Of a stretch of DNA of 64,000 nt, positions 62,801 to 64,000 are shown piece by piece (positions within the stretch are counted from its first letter, which is position 1; each line of letters opens with the position of its first letter). Made by a program: the position numbers and the translations under genes. Below the pieces are notes generated by a model. That model had not been told where the DNA came from. It ran no database searches and worked only from the letters and a program-made list of their open reading frames with translations. This DNA comes from Pelecanus crispus. Its lineage: Eukaryota; Chordata; Aves; Pelecaniformes; Pelecanidae. The stretch spans positions 32,115,150 through 32,179,149 of the forward strand of contig NC_134653.1 of NCBI RefSeq assembly GCF_030463565.1. The letters run 5' to 3'.

Positions 62801-64000
62801 CTTAGCTGTCCCCGTACATGTAGCACTCAACAAAAAACAGGCAGAAATTATGGTGTCTCCTGTAGGGATATAAACAGGATTTTATCATCTCTTCAGTCTG
62901 CCGTTGCTGCCTTCCTGTAGGAAGTTTGCACAAATATCAGAGGGGAGGATGCGGACTTCACACGTTAAGCGCCCTTTAATGTCATTGCCATACATTACTC
63001 AGCAAAAGCCTGCCCGTTTCATCCACAGTCCTTTCTCTTATAGCCTACTTTGCCACCCTTTTTTCTCCTCCTATGAATATTCCCAGTTTACCCATATGCT
63101 TGTCCAAAAGGTTTGAGAGCTTCCTGCCTGGGCCAGGTGCAAGAGTGATGGTTACTGCATAGCCAATGCAGCAATGCAAAGCCTGGCTCTTCTAACAGCT
63201 CTGAAAAACACATGCCTATTCAGGTTGTATTGCAGCTCACATAGCAGAAAGCATATTTAGCAAGCCAAACCTGGGATCATTTAAACTTGAGGTCCTCAAA
63301 AGCCTCACAAAAAAAGTACAACTCCACACATTTCAGGATTAGTGGAATCGATCAACCATCTTCTGGGAACCATAACCTAGATTTGGCCATCCGCAATGGC
63401 CTCACCTACTCCATACTCATCCCTGCCACGTAAACTAAAGAAGCTGAATGCAACTCCTGCTCTGGTCCTGTGGTCATCCTAATGAACATACGCTCCTAAT
63501 GGGCTCAGTCCTCCCTTGTCTCTAAGCCAGCAAGTACCTTAAAAGAAAATCTCTCTACCAGGAATTACCTATTTTGGGAATGGGAGAAGAAGGGAAAAAT
63601 AATCTGAAGAAAGCAGATACTGCAGAGAGCACTCTGATTTTGAAAAAAATAACATCTCAGTGCTTGCTTGGTCAGGTGGAGTGTTGGATAATGAAAACAC
63701 AGGAAGGCAGAAGCCAGAGGGATTTTAGGGGTGTATACTGAAGAGAGGCGCTGGATATTGGGTAAAAACACATTGTGTTGCAAGGAAAGCTATTTCCAGC
63801 CCCTTTCCCTATGTTTCCCAAAATTACTTCCTGATGGGATTATTCTCTGCTGCAGATCTGGATGCAGAAAAGCATCTGATGCTGATGAATTTCATGCAGA
63901 TCCGTAGCAGAGCCCTGTGCTCTCACTCAGCCACGAGCCAGCCTGCGCATCGCTCCTGAACTCACTGCTTCTGCCTGTTCCCATGGTAAAACCAACCACA

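Larger units (their letters stand above)
55448..64000. other. Intergenic or lncRNA-intron sequence, no gene recognised
   Basis: GC content falls away from 55.96 kb. A moderately CpG-rich patch (55.45-55.96 kb) contains the only further promoter-like sequence. AATAAA motifs occur on the plus strand near 59727 and 61859. All open frames are short and unlike known proteins. I looked specifically for the RHOF small-GTPase motifs (G-box GDGGCGKTS, DTAGQE) and found none. The part is best read as intergenic. Confidence 0.6.

Noticed and set aside
55448-64000. RHOF, the expected upstream neighbour by mammalian synteny
   Set aside because: No small-GTPase motifs could be found on either strand. It probably lies beyond the right edge or is not adjacent in this species.

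Overview
This window is vertebrate nuclear DNA, almost certainly from a bird. It holds a single recognisable protein-coding gene with many introns. The repeats are short 3' ends of CR1 retroposons of the avian kind (14.7 kb, 17.05-17.46 kb), introns are compact apart from one, and there is a GC-rich promoter. No bacterial, phage, viral, CRISPR or operon features were seen, and I recognised no tRNA or rRNA gene.

The gene is SETD1B, on the minus strand. It encodes the catalytic histone H3 lysine-4 methyltransferase of one of the two vertebrate SET1/COMPASS complexes. I could place 18 coding exons between 51123 (first in-frame ATG) and 102 (stop codon). Their lengths sum to 6024 nt, or 2007 residues plus stop, and reading phase is kept at every junction. 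Exons 1-3 encode the N-terminus and exon 4 the RRM. Exons 5-7 encode Ser/Thr-Pro-rich and polyproline linkers, and exons 8-12 basic then very acidic linkers. Exon 13 holds TPG repeats, an AT-hook-like stretch and the start of N-SET. Exons 14-15 hold the WDR5-binding (WIN) motif and the rest of N-SET, and exons 16-18 the SET and post-SET domains. Only the first 101 nt of 3'UTR are inside the window and no poly(A) signal is visible there.

Layout: 1-12.6 kb is the dense 3' half (exons 8-18). 12.6-18.4 kb is intron 7 with CR1 fragments. 18.4-19.1 kb is exon 7. 19.1-42.0 kb is a 22.9 kb intron with no recognisable gene. 42.0-51.1 kb is the 5' half. 51.1-52.1 kb is the CpG-island promoter. 52-64 kb has no recognisable protein gene, but holds a second CpG-rich block at 54.0-55.1 kb with two identical TATA octamers and a good plus-strand splice donor downstream, so a divergent non-coding transcript is plausible. 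In human, as I recall it, RHOF and a lncRNA lie upstream of SETD1B. I looked for RHOF coding sequence here and did not find it.

Most notable observations: (1) intron 13 looks like a U12-type AT-AC intron with an exact 5' site, a near-perfect branch site and an AC 3' end; (2) a decayed copy of part of exon 12 lies in the next intron; (3) a 62-bp CCAAT-containing promoter module occurs twice, ungapped, exactly 194 bp apart; (4) exon 1 carries an in-frame upstream ATG adding 29 residues. I did not find an entirely new biological system.
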